Shown piece by piece: positions 21,008-31,918 of a DNA stretch of 64,000 bases (the stretch's first letter is position 1; the number at the start of each line of letters is the position of its first letter). This stretch comes from Dermacentor variabilis (taxonomy: Eukaryota > Arthropoda > Arachnida > Ixodida > Ixodidae). Made by a program: the position numbers and the translations under genes. The DNA lies in the NCBI RefSeq assembly GCF_050947875.1, contig NC_134569.1, positions 189,406,067-189,470,066 of the forward strand, in the 5' to 3' direction. Below the pieces are notes generated by a model, which worked only from the letters and a program-made list of their open reading frames with translations, searched no databases and was not told the DNA's origin.

Positions 21008-22870
21008 AGAATATTTATTTATTTATTTATTTATTTATTCCCATTCTCTAGGATGAAAGAGGTCGAGGTAAAGGCTGCATGCAAGCAGCTTGAGGAGCCA
21101 TCGACCCCCGCACAAGCAGCAGCAATAAGAGGCATGCGCACAAGGTTACGTAATTCTGGCGCAGGGCAACGCATAAAGAATATGCAATATTAATTAAAAT
21201 ACAGAGAAAAGGGAAATATATGTAATACACACTTCAAAACGATCTTGTAGCGTCAAAATCAAATAATAAAGAAGTATTTCTGGAGAATTTCACAGAGCAC
21301 CAGATCAATATGGATTGCAATACATTGGAAACAAATGCATATAATGCGAACTTCACGATGATATTGTAGCTTCAAAATAAAACGTTTCAAAAATACGTCA
21401 AAGAATGTGGTCAACTTAACGCAGTGTTAAAATGTGTGAGCGAGTGGTGGAACAGACTGACTAGGTGTAACGGTTCACGAGCAATTTGAATTCCGATGCA
21501 GTTCGGTTGCTAGTTTGTATGCCCCTATCGTGGAAACTGTTCAGGAGTTTTGGTAGGTGACACTGACCGCCGTTCTTAGTTCGGGACCGAAAAACTTTCG
21601 ACATATCTCTATGACGAGTAAGTCGCGCAGGTTGACACTTTTCTAATCAACTATTTCAGTGAATGTCTTGTAATGTGTGCGATGACCGAGATAAAATTGC
21701 TTTAATTTATTACAATTCAACAAATATACACCGAAAGGATATATTGCTTTTGGGTAGATATTTGTTGAATTTTAGGAAGATTGTACTTTTCAAAGATAGG
21801 TTCTGTGCTCTGTATATGGTAAGCTTTCAATAATAGGTATGGTATTTTTTTGTAGTAATAACAGTTTGTAGATGTTAGGTTCAGTTGTCGAACGAATACG
21901 AAATGGAAACACTGCATATGGGAGGCGAATAATTCATTATATATTGAGAGCTCTACTGATGCAGGAAAAGTATGTATTTCGACTAGGTAGGCCTAAAGTG
22001 CAGCTAACTTTGTGAACGAGGAAGTTAACTTGGTCACCCCACAATAGATCGCAACAAAAATATACACCAATTACCTAATAGTACTAGCTATTTCAATATG
22101 TGCGGATTTGAATTTTACACTTAAGTCTGATGGAATACGCGTACCTTCAGTGTAGAAAATAACGGCTTTTGTTTTGCTGACATTAAGTTTAACGAACTTA
22201 TGCATGCACCATGTGCTCAGCTTTCGAAGAAATACATTTGCTTGGCGAACTAACTTATTGGGACAGACGAAGCATCTAAATATGCTAAGATCGTCAGTGC
22301 ACATTATGAGCTTTGCCTCTTCATGGATATATGCAGCATTATTCACGTAGAGGTTGAAGAGCAACGGGCCGAGTATGGCCCCTTGAGAGATGCCTGAAAC
22401 AATGTCTTTTAAATGTGACTTTAAGTATTAACACAAACTGTTGTCTGTGTCTGACGTAGGACTGGAAAAATTCTAGTACGGTGCCTCTTATGCCGTATCT
22501 TTCAAGTTTTTCAAATAATATACGGAGGTTAATAAAATCGAAAGCTTGGATAAAGTCTACAAATATGCCAGTGGTCGAAAGTTTCTGTTCACAGATATGG
22601 ATGATGAATTCTTTTTGGCTAAGAAGTGCAACCTCCCTTGACATGTTTTTTTGAAAACCGTAGTAAGCCTTTGAGAGACGTTGGTGTTTTGAAGCAAACG
22701 AGGACAACTGCTTGGCAAGAAGCCTTTCTTAACAGCTTGAAAATATTGGGAGAATAGAAATCGGCGGGTAATTTCGAATGTATAATTTGTCACCCTTCTG
22801 ATGCAGGGCTACAAATATTTCAGTCTTCATTTCAGAAGGAAAGGTTGCTGCGGAAATACAAAAATTGTAA
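21008..22870 (-). pseudogene. CR1/L2-like LINE relic with (AAAT)n tail
   Basis: Read on minus, the RT fingers and palm appear at 22470-22700 (Y-G-F-Q-K-N, F-V-D-F-I-Q-A-F-D where the normal form is K-A-F-D, Y-G-I-R-G). The catalytic box is decayed to C-T-D-D-L-S-I near 22285 (usually Y-A-D-D). L-N-V-S-K-T-K-A-V-I-F lies near 22160. The remaining C-terminal region and 3' UTR run down to the ATTTATTTATTT tract at 21009-21040, which on minus is an AAAT-type 3' tail as found in CR1/L2-like LINEs. Stops and frameshifts are frequent. The 5' end is truncated near 22870. Confidence 0.65.
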
Positions 22871-22960
22871 ATATATACTAAAATAGGAGCTATATCATAG
22901 ATGTTTCATTGGTCATTTTTGCAAGCCATCGGGGTCACCTACTGGAGGTGTTACGAAAGT

Positions 22961-23044
22961 TTTAGAATATTGGACAAACGTCTGCAGTATTCCATGCCTG
23001 CAACACTGCATGCAACACTGCAGACGTTTGTCCAATATTCTAAA
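22961..23044. repeat. Perfect 28-bp inverted repeat
   Basis: Arms 22961-22988 and 23017-23044 are exact reverse complements over 28 nt, separated by a 28-nt loop that itself contains GCAACACTGCATGCAACAC. It has no coding content and is not explained by the neighbouring LINE relic. Confidence 0.9.
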
Positions 23045-23089
23045 TGGATTGCAATAAATATTCCAGTGGTGCTGATTCTGGCATAAGCT

Positions 23090-23309
23090 CTCTGTGCACG
23101 AAATAATGATTAAACGCATTTGTCAGTCCTGTCCAGCTGTTTCATATCGATCTATGGAATTTTTTCTATTTGCTCAACGGTTTCTTCCCTCCTAGCGATA
23201 GCGTTTCTATTCTTCCCTAGTTTATCACTGTTTCGTACGCGGGATAGAACTTATTGCAAAAATATGAATTTTTGGTTCTCTTTATTACTTTAGACAATTT
23301 ATTAGGGAA
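23090..23309. other. Short spacer
   Basis: No feature recognised between the hairpin and the gypsy relic. Confidence 0.4.
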
Positions 23310-25060
23310 AACATTAAGTTCTTTCAAGTGTACAGGTTCTCGTGTCTTGATGAAACTGGCCGAGTCTTCCATTCCGCATCACAGCATATCTCATATCTGA
23401 GGCTGGTGACTTGGCGAAGAACTCGGTATGGCCTGACGTATCGCGGCACGAGTTTTTCGCAGAGGCCGACGCGACGGGAGGGCAGGCAAAGCAGGACAAG
23501 TGACCCAGCGCCGAAATGAGCGTTCCGACGACAACTGCCGTAACGATGCTTTTGGGTGTTTGAGACGCTAGAAGACAATCACGGGCAATGCGACATGCTG
23601 TAGCCGCGCGAACAATGACCTCGTGAGCGTAGAACGTGGTAGGGCTGACATCGGGAGGGAGCATCGAGTCAAGAGACAGGAGTGGGTCACGGCCATATAG
23701 TAGACTCAATGGAGAACAACCAGTAATCGTGACGCGATGAATTGTATGCAAACATCACGAAGGGTAAGGAGCAGTCCCAATCGCGGTGATCATCGCACAC
23801 GTACATGGAGAGCACGTCCGTGAGATTGCGGTTGAGACTCTCGGTATGTCCATCTGCCTGTGGATGGTAAGCCGTCATGAACCATGAACTTGTGGGACGT
23901 TGAGCAAGAACGAAGAAGATCGTCGACAACCTTAGAAAGAAAACAGCGGCCTCTATCAGTCAGTAGCTGACGTAGGGCACCATGAAGGAGGAGGAGAAAA
24001 TCAGCCACATCATTTATGCTGCTCGTAGGGAGGGCCCGCGTTATGGCATAACGCGTGGTATAGTCCGTCGCGATAGCCACCCACTTGTTGCCCGAAGATG
24101 AAGTTGTAAATGGGCCAAGGAGGTCCAGGCCCACGCGGAAAAATGGCGCACTGGGGATATCTATAGGCTTATGGTGCCCAGCGGGATACAATGAAGGCTT
24201 TTTGCGGCGTTGGCGAAGTTCGCAGGTAGCGACGTAGCTTGGAACAGAGCGATATAGCCCAGGCAAGAAAAATCGCCTGCGCACACGGTCGTACGCACTG
24301 GAGACACCAAAATGACCAGCGGGGGGGCATATCGTGTAACTGCCATAGAATTGTTGAGCGCAGCTGCTGCGGCACAACGAGAAGCTGCTCAGCAACATGT
24401 GAATGCATATTTAGTCGGTATAAATTCCAGTCCTGAAGAACGAACATAGCGATCATTGGCGTAAGCTTGTTGCGTGATGTAGGAGGGACAAGCTGCAGCA
24501 GTGTCGAATCGTGGTTACGGCGTAAGAGCTGCTACTCCACAATCTTCCAATGGGGATAGCACAGCGAGAGATACACCTGCAGAAAGCACTTGCAGACACT
24601 AACCAAAGAGGAAGCCACACTCGATTGTTGGCCAGGGTTACAGTTGAGCTTGGTAGTGCTATTGACGTGCCAGGAGGACGTCGCAAGTAGGGAAACCACG
24701 TAAGGACCATCTCGATGTGGTGGAGAAGGCGACACGAGGGCGTAAGTCGCAGCATCAGGCTGTAGTCTAACAAATTCAGTAGAACGAACTCAGGACTTTT
24801 GGTCGTCGGTCGGGTCGAAACATTATTTTGGCAGTTGAAGGCGAAGGGTGCCGCTCGCACAGTCAATAAGTGCTGAATGAGCAGTCAGAAAGTCGATTCC
24901 AAGAATCGCTTCCTGTGGACACTCCGCCAGTGCAGTGAACAAGGGTGCTATGCAGGATGCGCCGAGTTTGGCGAAACTCGGTATCTTCACGAGCTCTGGC
25001 GACACTCCAAAATGAAAGCGCAAATGGTACCGAGACACGGATTATCTTTCGACAAGCCTC
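23310..25060 (-). pseudogene. Ty3/gypsy pol relic: protease end, linker and integrase
   Basis: On minus, protease C-terminal sequence with the I-L-G-I-D-F-L flap-to-helix motif lies at about 24875-24900. A linker then runs to about 24530. RT and RNase H are missing. The integrase follows: a zinc-binding region near 24330-24210, D-L-L-G-P-F with the first catalytic Asp near 24120, D-Y-T-T-R-Y, L-L-T-D-R-G with the second Asp near 23955, and Y-H-P-Q-A-D-G-H-T-E-S-L-N-R near 23840-23870 with the third acidic residue. The C-terminal region with L-L-Y-G-R-D and V-L-L-C-L-P runs to about 23330. Frames change several times. It is an internally deleted dead copy. Confidence 0.8.
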
Positions 25061-25064
25061 CAGT

Positions 25065-26870
25065 TTCATTGGTTTATCTAGATTCACTCTTGGTGGCTAT
25101 CATTCCTTGGATGTGGCCTTCTGGGCGGTCGACAAACTGGGGCTCACGTGATCATACCGTCGGTGCATGGTCGTGCCTTCTTTCACTTGTTTGTCGTTCC
25201 ACCGAGTGCATTACATGCACAAGCGAGTTATAAAACAAATGCATTTAGTACAATTTTATTAGTCAGTTTAACATGGTTTAAAAGCATTTTAAAGCTTACA
25301 AGATGTACACTGAATGTGTGTTCGACTAATTTGTAATTTAGTACGCTTCGTATTATACCACGAGGGAACGCTGTGGTGGCGTCATCACATACATTCATTG
25401 GGCGAGCATGGCGGCTAAACATCGAAGGGGCCCAGTGTAAACAAACTCGTACAACGAGCTTGCAGTGCGCGACGTAGTGATCAGGCTCGACGATGACCAC
25501 TATTTCTTTGATAGTTCTGTTCCTCCGTGCATCGTTCCGTGCACCCCGAAATACTGCCAATAGCTTCGGCGATTTTACAGATCGCAACGCGCACCTACTG
25601 TTCGTGGCACAATCCTGAACAAAACCCTTGTCCAGTGCTGCTTCTGTGAGTGTGCCGAGTTCCTCCACTCTGCGTGTCTGCGAGCGTCACGAATATTGCA
25701 TAGTGTGTGCAAGAGGAAGACAGCCGATATAGCTACGATGAGACAAGGAGGTGGTGCCGACGATGGATCTCGCAACCAACACAGTGAAGGAGACATCGAC
25801 AAGCTGCAGTTAAGTATATTTCTACTGTTTCATATTTAGCATAATAATAGTGCACGGATTAAGTCACTTTCGTAGTAACGAACTGAATGTCCAGCAGTTT
25901 AAAAAATGCATTGAGAACCAATGAGTGTTCGTGCTTTTACATGCACGTGGGCCCGCGAAAATATGGAAAAGATGAAGGTAACCTTCACTAACTTCGTGAT
26001 CTAACAGAAATTCATGAGTGACATTAAGCACTCTGAATCTATGGAAGAGTATCTTTATCCAGGTGAAACATCAATAGCAGGTACAGATATAAAGCATGAA
26101 ACTTATGCAAAAATTTCATGGGTTGAACAGCACATGGGAGGCTTTACCGAATTGTGATCGCTACGTTACCGATATCCTTGAAAAATGTTTACAATCATTG
26201 CATTCTACCGATTATGCAATATGGGACATGAACCTGGAGGTTAACAAAGAAACTTGAGAAGTCGAGGACTGTGCAGGAAGCGAAGTAACGAAAATTGTTG
26301 GAGATAGCATTAAGGCAGGAAGACAGTGGCGTAGTAAACCGTGGCAGCTGATATACTAGCAGAGATTAAGAAAAAAAATGGAATTGGCGGGCAGGCCATG
26401 CACGTCTTCAATCACTTGTTGCCAATTCATAACAGGTGATTACATAAGCATGACAGAATGGATGTCAAGGAGAAAGAACTACAGCCGAGGATGGTAGAAA
26501 ATTGCGTAATCGGACAAAAATATGATGTTTGTAGGCGTAGGATGCAATCAGCTCGCATAAGACTGGATTGTAGGGAGGGGCATTGGTTTTGCATTGAACA
26601 AAAATAGGCTTGTGGTGCTGACAGTAGAGACTCGTGAAGGTGCGAGGACACCTCAGCTGCTGGCAGGCTAATAAACGTTACAATTGGCTCTGAAAAAAAC
26701 AACCCGTTATGAAAAATAAAGCAACATTGTACCGAAAAATTGTTTTATTATGCATTCACTAAAGGCTTCCACAGTTAAGGGCATTTAGTACCAATAGTGC
26801 AATGAGCATTTTTTTTTTGTAAATAAAAGTTTATGTGCGGTTGATTCATTCCATCAATCCACTTTTTTTT
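25065..26870. other. Spacer, possible 5' part of the gene ending at 27085
   Basis: Contains a 146-codon minus-strand frame (25228-25668) without motifs, an ATG-led plus-strand segment at 25738-25812 rich in Gly/Asp/Ser, and a plus-strand open stretch at about 26455-26600 with Arg/Cys-rich sequence (M-D-V-K-E-K-E-L-Q-P, C-R-E-G-H-W-F-C) that I cannot place. None joins to the 26875 exon with a clearly better phase than the others. Confidence 0.35.
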
Positions 26871-26874
26871 TCAG

Positions 26875-26985
26875 CAAAACATTCTGCTGCTGGAGGCACT
26901 CAACCGCCTGGTGGCAGTAGGCGAGCGCCAGGCACGTGCTCTTGAGAGTGTGGCAAAGGTCCAGAGGGCTGCTCTGCAACAGTAG
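26875..26985 (+). CDS. Candidate terminal coding exon, coiled-coil tail
   Basis: After a long polypyrimidine tract ending TTTTCAG at 26874, an open frame of 36 codons runs to TAG at 26983-26985. It encodes an amphipathic helix with heptad-like Leu/Val/Ala spacing (starting Q-N-I-L-L-L-E-A-L-N-R-L-V) and alternating Glu/Arg. Tails like this are common at the end of Myb/SANT-like DNA-binding proteins of arthropods, including the accessory proteins of PIF/Harbinger elements, but no Myb domain was found upstream here. Codons are rich in third-position C and G. AATAAA at 27080 supports a 3' terminal exon. The identity is a suggestion. Confidence 0.45.
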   Translation, partial: QNILLLEALNRLVAVGERQARALESVAKVQRAALQQ

Positions 26986-27079
26986 TATCGGTGCCCTCAC
27001 TGCTCTCCTGTCGAGCCCACAAAAGGCACCTTATAAAGGAGCTTTCAGTTTAATATTTTGTTTATTAATCAAGCGCATG

Positions 27080-27085
27080 AATAAA
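27080..27085 (+). terminator. Poly(A) signal after candidate exon
   Basis: AATAAA 95 nt after the stop codon at 26985, with a GTTCTGTGCATATTGGG stretch about 20-35 nt further on that could be the downstream element. Confidence 0.45.
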
Positions 27086-27104
27086 ACTATTGCAGTAAAC
27101 ATTG

Positions 27105-28375
27105 TTCTGTGCATATTGGGACACTTGTAACGGGCACTTGATGCCTGTTGAAAATGGGCAACAATGTAAGACAACCTGTGCCACTCTTGGACCATGTAAA
27201 GAAAAAGACACTAATGCAGCATACACATCATTGTGCTGTTTGTTCTTTCTATGTGCAAGAATACAGTGGGAGTTGATTAGCCACAAGATGAACGGCGTAT
27301 GTATTTCACAATGAAAAGACAGGAAAGGGCATGAGCTTAATACTGCTATCACCTATAGACTGTGCATATGAATTCAACGCTCCCCGATTTAAACGTGTCA
27401 TTACATGCATGCTCGATACCACATATTCTTTAACAATGTTAACAATGTCGTATATTTGTATGTACTAATTTTCACACAGCTTAAGCCCATGCATAGCTCA
27501 CTTGTGATGTATCCATTTCATAGGCCAAATAATTGTACACTTTGTCCTTTTGTGTTGTATGAAAAGCGGCATCCTCTAGTCGGATACAACTTCAGAGCAC
27601 AGGAGAGGGCCCACCCAGATGACCAAAGCGCTGCAGCTGATTGCCTCCACGTCTAAGGAAATAGTCCCTCTCCAATGAGCGGGTATTAGTGCGTCCGGCG
27701 GCACGACGTCAGTGTAGAGTGTGTGCCCGTTGGTGCAGGCTTGTGTTCAGCTGCCATTCAAGTGCAGATTCTGCGGCCTCCTCAAGTTGTATTTGACTGT
27801 AGAATCACGTAATGCCTTGCACTGGTTGCATAGACTTTAGCAACTTGATAGCACACAATGACCAGGAACATAAATCTATAAAGGCACCCAAGCAAAGCTG
27901 GCTGGCCACACTTCCATTATGAGGGGCTCTAAAAAGGTCTCGACAAATATTCCCATGACTTCCTTGAAAAAGAGGTGGTGTTTGGCACTTCTTTAGAATC
28001 AAAAACAGATTACAGTGAATGTGGTGTACCACATCAAAACAAACTGAGCTTGGTTATCGGCACAGCATGTAATGGAAGCTTGTGTTTCACATAGGAAACA
28101 AACTGCCCTGTCCAGTACAATTTTGAGGCCGGTATGGCACCTATTATGTCAACAGTGTCAACATACAAATTATACTTTCCACAAGCCATTGATTTCACCC
28201 TTATTTTTGTATGACGCTTCTTTCAATCAGTGCTTGTATTACATGACCAGGTGGATTTGAAAGCAAAGCTTTGCTTGCAAACCTTCAGACTTCCATAATT
28301 GTGTGGCAAGGCACTGGCATGTTGTCGAATAGCTCACACTTCCTCGGACCTGCACCAAAGAAGCCCAATGCTCTA
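27105..28375. other. Unique spacer
   Basis: No recognised gene, domain or repeat family. Short frames on both strands lack motifs. I looked on the minus strand for the rest of a HARBI1-type transposase and could not find it. Confidence 0.4.
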
Positions 28376-28378
28376 TTT

Positions 28379-28498
28379 GAAGTTGGATCGCACAACAATT
28401 CGACGGCACACAAAGAAGAGTAACACACACAGCAGAGCGTTCTGCTGTGTGTATTTCTAGTCTTTCTGTCCCGTCGAATTGTTGTGCAATTCAACTTC
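28379..28498. repeat. Long near-perfect inverted repeat (about 60-bp arms)
   Basis: The arm 28379-28438 and the reverse complement of 28440-28498 match for nearly their whole length. Shared cores are GCACAACAATTCGACGG and ACACACAGCAGA. There is almost no loop, so the transcript would form one long hairpin. No coding content. Confidence 0.85.
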
Positions 28499-28499
28499 A

Positions 28500-29730
28500 A
28501 GCTTCCATACCAATACAACTAGTCTTCAACCTCGCCAATGCTCTAGTTATTAAGCCACAATGGCGCACATCTTTGAAATGTCCCAACACGAATTAGCTCT
28601 CCAACAAATCACCCCATGCGTAAAATTTTGCTGCACAGGTGTATGCTCGTGCCATATTCTGTACCACTAAACTCGCAGGAATCAAAGGGGCAAGCATTAA
28701 CCAGCCTTACTGCTGCCGTTACCATCATCATCATGACACCAATGGAAAGACAGTGCTGCGTTTCAGTAGAGGGAGTGCCGGAGGAAAAGGAGTGACAGCG
28801 AGGCTTACAATAAAAACAGCAGTTACAAGACATGTTCAATGCCAAAATGTGCTGCATATCGCTAATCCTACTTTGGCATTGCGGCAAGCTTTTACACGTT
28901 TGAGCATGTCACGGTTTGTGTAATCATTGCTCTAAAGCTGTACAAAAGGTCTATTCGCTACGCAATCTTTATTTTTATCATGGCGGGTTAAAGACCCACT
29001 TTTCATTGCCATCTGCACCACATTTCTGAAGATATGTAATTTTGCCTTGGTGGTTCATGACACCTTCACGCACACTGAGTTCTGCAGAGCATTGTATCTG
29101 CATTGTTCTACTGCTGAAGAATTAGAGCCCCATTATGAGACGAAAATATACGATTTGTCCATACAGAATAACACTGCCCCCCCTAAAGGAAATACACTGA
29201 ACCAATGGCACATGCACCAACAGTGAACACAGAAAACACTCTGAAGTATTTTCTTCATGCAAGCCAGCCCACTAAGATTCTCAATGCATTTTCATTTCGC
29301 CATAAATGCATAGGCACAACTGGCTAGGCGTGACATCCGCATCTCGCACTGCAACGAATTGTGCAATGCCTTGCTGTTTCATAGTGGGGTCGACAGATGA
29401 CGCATGACCAAAATTCAGCATTATGCATACTAAGTAACTTTTACTAAGTACTAAGTGTTCTCATAAAAAAACCCAAGTTCTTTATGAGATTAGCATTCAC
29501 AGGGTACTTCACACAATTTGTGATTTCCATTTATCTATTTATACTTCATTAACCTCTTTCCCCAAAAAGTGAGCCATTTGGAAGGCACCCTGGCGGAGAA
29601 GTAGAACAATTGGCAAAAAGTCGGCAACCAGCGAAAAAGTCAGTATCAAATGCTGCTGCTTGTGTGATGTCGGTAACAGAAAATTTAAGTCGGCTACACA
29701 GAAGTGACAAATTTGGCAATATGGTGTGTC
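28500..29730. other. Spacer between hairpin and HARBI1-like pseudogene
   Basis: No gene recognised. Short frames at 28609-28923 on both strands have no motif. This is where the C-terminal half of the minus-strand transposase would lie, but only unrelated or fully decayed sequence is seen. Confidence 0.4.
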
Positions 29731-29747
29731 TAGACATTGCTTCAATG

Positions 29748-30240
29748 CTAATCACAGTAACGCTGACATTGAAGGCGCCTTAATTCCTACGTACGTTCCA
29801 TCGACACACCCGACTACGTTCGTAATGTTTCCGCGAAGTAAGAAGCGTTCTTATATAAATGCCCGCTCAGCCGCAGTCTTCGGGAAAGCCAGCCACCGCA
29901 TCCGCACTGCCGCAACATCTCTGACACAGAGGCTAACAGTAGTTTGATGACGTCCAATCTAACGCTCGGCGCCGACGCTTCCCTGAAAACTCCCAGTCCC
30001 GTAGAAACAGAGAGCGCAGAGGGCTTGCTCTTCAACGGTGAGCGAATGAAGCCCGCCATGCTATCTCCCCAGACGAGAGTCTTCGCCTAGCTCGTCACAC
30101 AGCCAGCGCACTGATGTCTTCGACAGGCGAAAATGACGCTGAAACTCCACGGCGGTCATGTACGTGAACGGATCCACACGGTCATACTGACGCTTGCTGC
30201 CGCTGGATGCAATAACACAGGCTGCTGCTGCCGCCGCCAT
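29748..30240 (-). pseudogene. HARBI1-like (PIF/Harbinger) transposase pseudogene, N-terminal half
   Basis: The minus strand opens with ATG at 30240 in good context, then an Ala run and a segment F-Q-R-H-F-R-L-S-K-T-S-V-R-W-L of the kind found in the N-terminal helical region of HARBI1-type nucleases. Further on are L-T-V-E-E-Q-A-L-C-A-L, then R-G-N-I-T-N-V-V-G-C-V-D-G-T-Y, which contains the first catalytic Asp of the DDE nuclease, and I-K-A-P-S. The frame never shifts but has TAG at 30061-30063, a second TAG, a TAA, and a TGA shortly after I-K-A-P-S. The other catalytic residues are absent. It is therefore a pseudogene or decayed transposon. It points toward the plus-strand coiled-coil exon at 26875. 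Confidence 0.7.
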
Positions 30241-30241
30241 G

Positions 30242-31915
30242 TTCCGGAGTTGAACTCGGAGGGGGTTTCGCGATGTACGAGTTTAGCACGAGTTCGCCTG
30301 TCAAACAAAGCCAGAGGTCACGCCCCGCGCAAGGCATCTAACTCTTGCGCGCGCACCCACCACGGTTGGGCCACGCCCAACTTATCTTTCGGCAACAGCG
30401 ACGCGGTGCCGAGCTGAGAGGCATCAACAATGTTCACCACGGACATAAAACACGCACAACGCACTGTCATTGGTGATGTACTGCGTACTACTACCAAAAC
30501 AAAGCGTTGACTGTCTCTGGCTTACGGATATATCTTCTCGGGCTGAGATGACCCCACAACGCGGTTTCATTGCCTGCATTGTGGCGCGTAGCGCACAGTA
30601 AATAATTATCGGCACGTCACTGTTGCTGCTTGCAAGGCGTCGATGCGCCGACGGGGACGACGATGCTGTGGAGTGCGTATCGCAGCAGTCGTTTGAGATG
30701 GCTGCTCTGTCATCGGTGATGTATCGGAGCCACAGCGTCATAAACACGATCAGCGTCCGAGAATCGCTCGCTCTTCTAGACCCAGTACAATGGCATTTCT
30801 TCATCACAAGCACTGCGTACTCAACAGTTCCAACACCTTCCTCAGTTCGAAGCCTCATTTGATAACTGCACACAAGAGCCCTCACCTGCCAAAATGTGAT
30901 TGCTGCGGTGTCGTTACGATATTCTTCTGCGATCGCTGCTGGCTCCAGCATAATCCGCAAGCACCTTGGTGTGCGCAAAACACTCAAATACTGCGTACAT
31001 GCGCTCAGAGGCACGTTCACTGGCCAAGCGATGACAAGCGATGAATTGTGACAACTGTCGCAGCGGTGTCGCTGGGAAGCACGCACTTCTTCGCAATGCA
31101 TCGGCGAGGCTTCGTGCACAAAGATAAACTGGTACATTTTCCCTGAACTGCGTCACTACGGCCACTACGGACCGCCATCTTGAGCGACAGCCGTTGCTCC
31201 CGTATTTGACTAGTGTGTCGTTTTAGTTGGTAAAGCGGGGGCCTTAAAGCGCCTGCGATGAACAGCCGTACCGCGGCGCTACGTTTCTATTCCCCTAATA
31301 GAGAAAGAGTGGTGATGACTGACTTTCTTGAGAATAGCACTGTAGCGCCACTAAGCGAATTTTCACCGTATGAACTACCTCGTGCGTGCGACCTGCCTCA
31401 ATCTATCCACTTCTAAGCTTTCGCCTCACTGTCGCCACTCGCGGCAAGACGTGCAAAATTTTATAATTTGCTCGATCTCCGTTTGTCATCAGAAATTTCT
31501 AGCGTTCAAACCGAAAAACAGACACTTAAAGAAATAAAAATATTTGTTAGTTTTTTTGTTGTATTTTAACGTATTCGTTTGAGCGAAAGCGTAGGTGCAA
31601 GAATGCGCCGCATGCACCCTGTTCGCATTCGATGGAGGATAGAAGGATAGTGCCCGAAAGACGAGGCACGCCCCTGACGCCCCCGGGAAAGGCGTGGCAA
31701 GCGGCTCACGGCAAGTGTGCAGACAGACAGCGGGACAGTCACAGTATCGCTAAGTTGCGATAATCCGCTGATAACAATACGCGGCGCTGGCGCGTCTCGT
31801 GGTGCAGCCGTCTGCGCTTGAAACGTGGAAGCAGCGTGCTGCGCAGGGTGCGGTCATGTTGTCATACGCGGCTTTTTGCCTACATATTTTTTTGCCTGCA
31901 GCCTTTGCGCGTTCC
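30242..31915. other. Spacer with one long unassigned antisense frame
   Basis: The minus strand 30424-31137 is open for 237 codons from an ATG. That is long for chance, but the translation is low in recognisable motifs, is rich in Ser/Arg/Cys, and overlaps plus-strand frames of 79 and 84 codons. I see no splice, TATA or poly(A) support, so I do not call it a gene. The rest is unique. Confidence 0.35.
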
Positions 31916-31918
31916 ACG

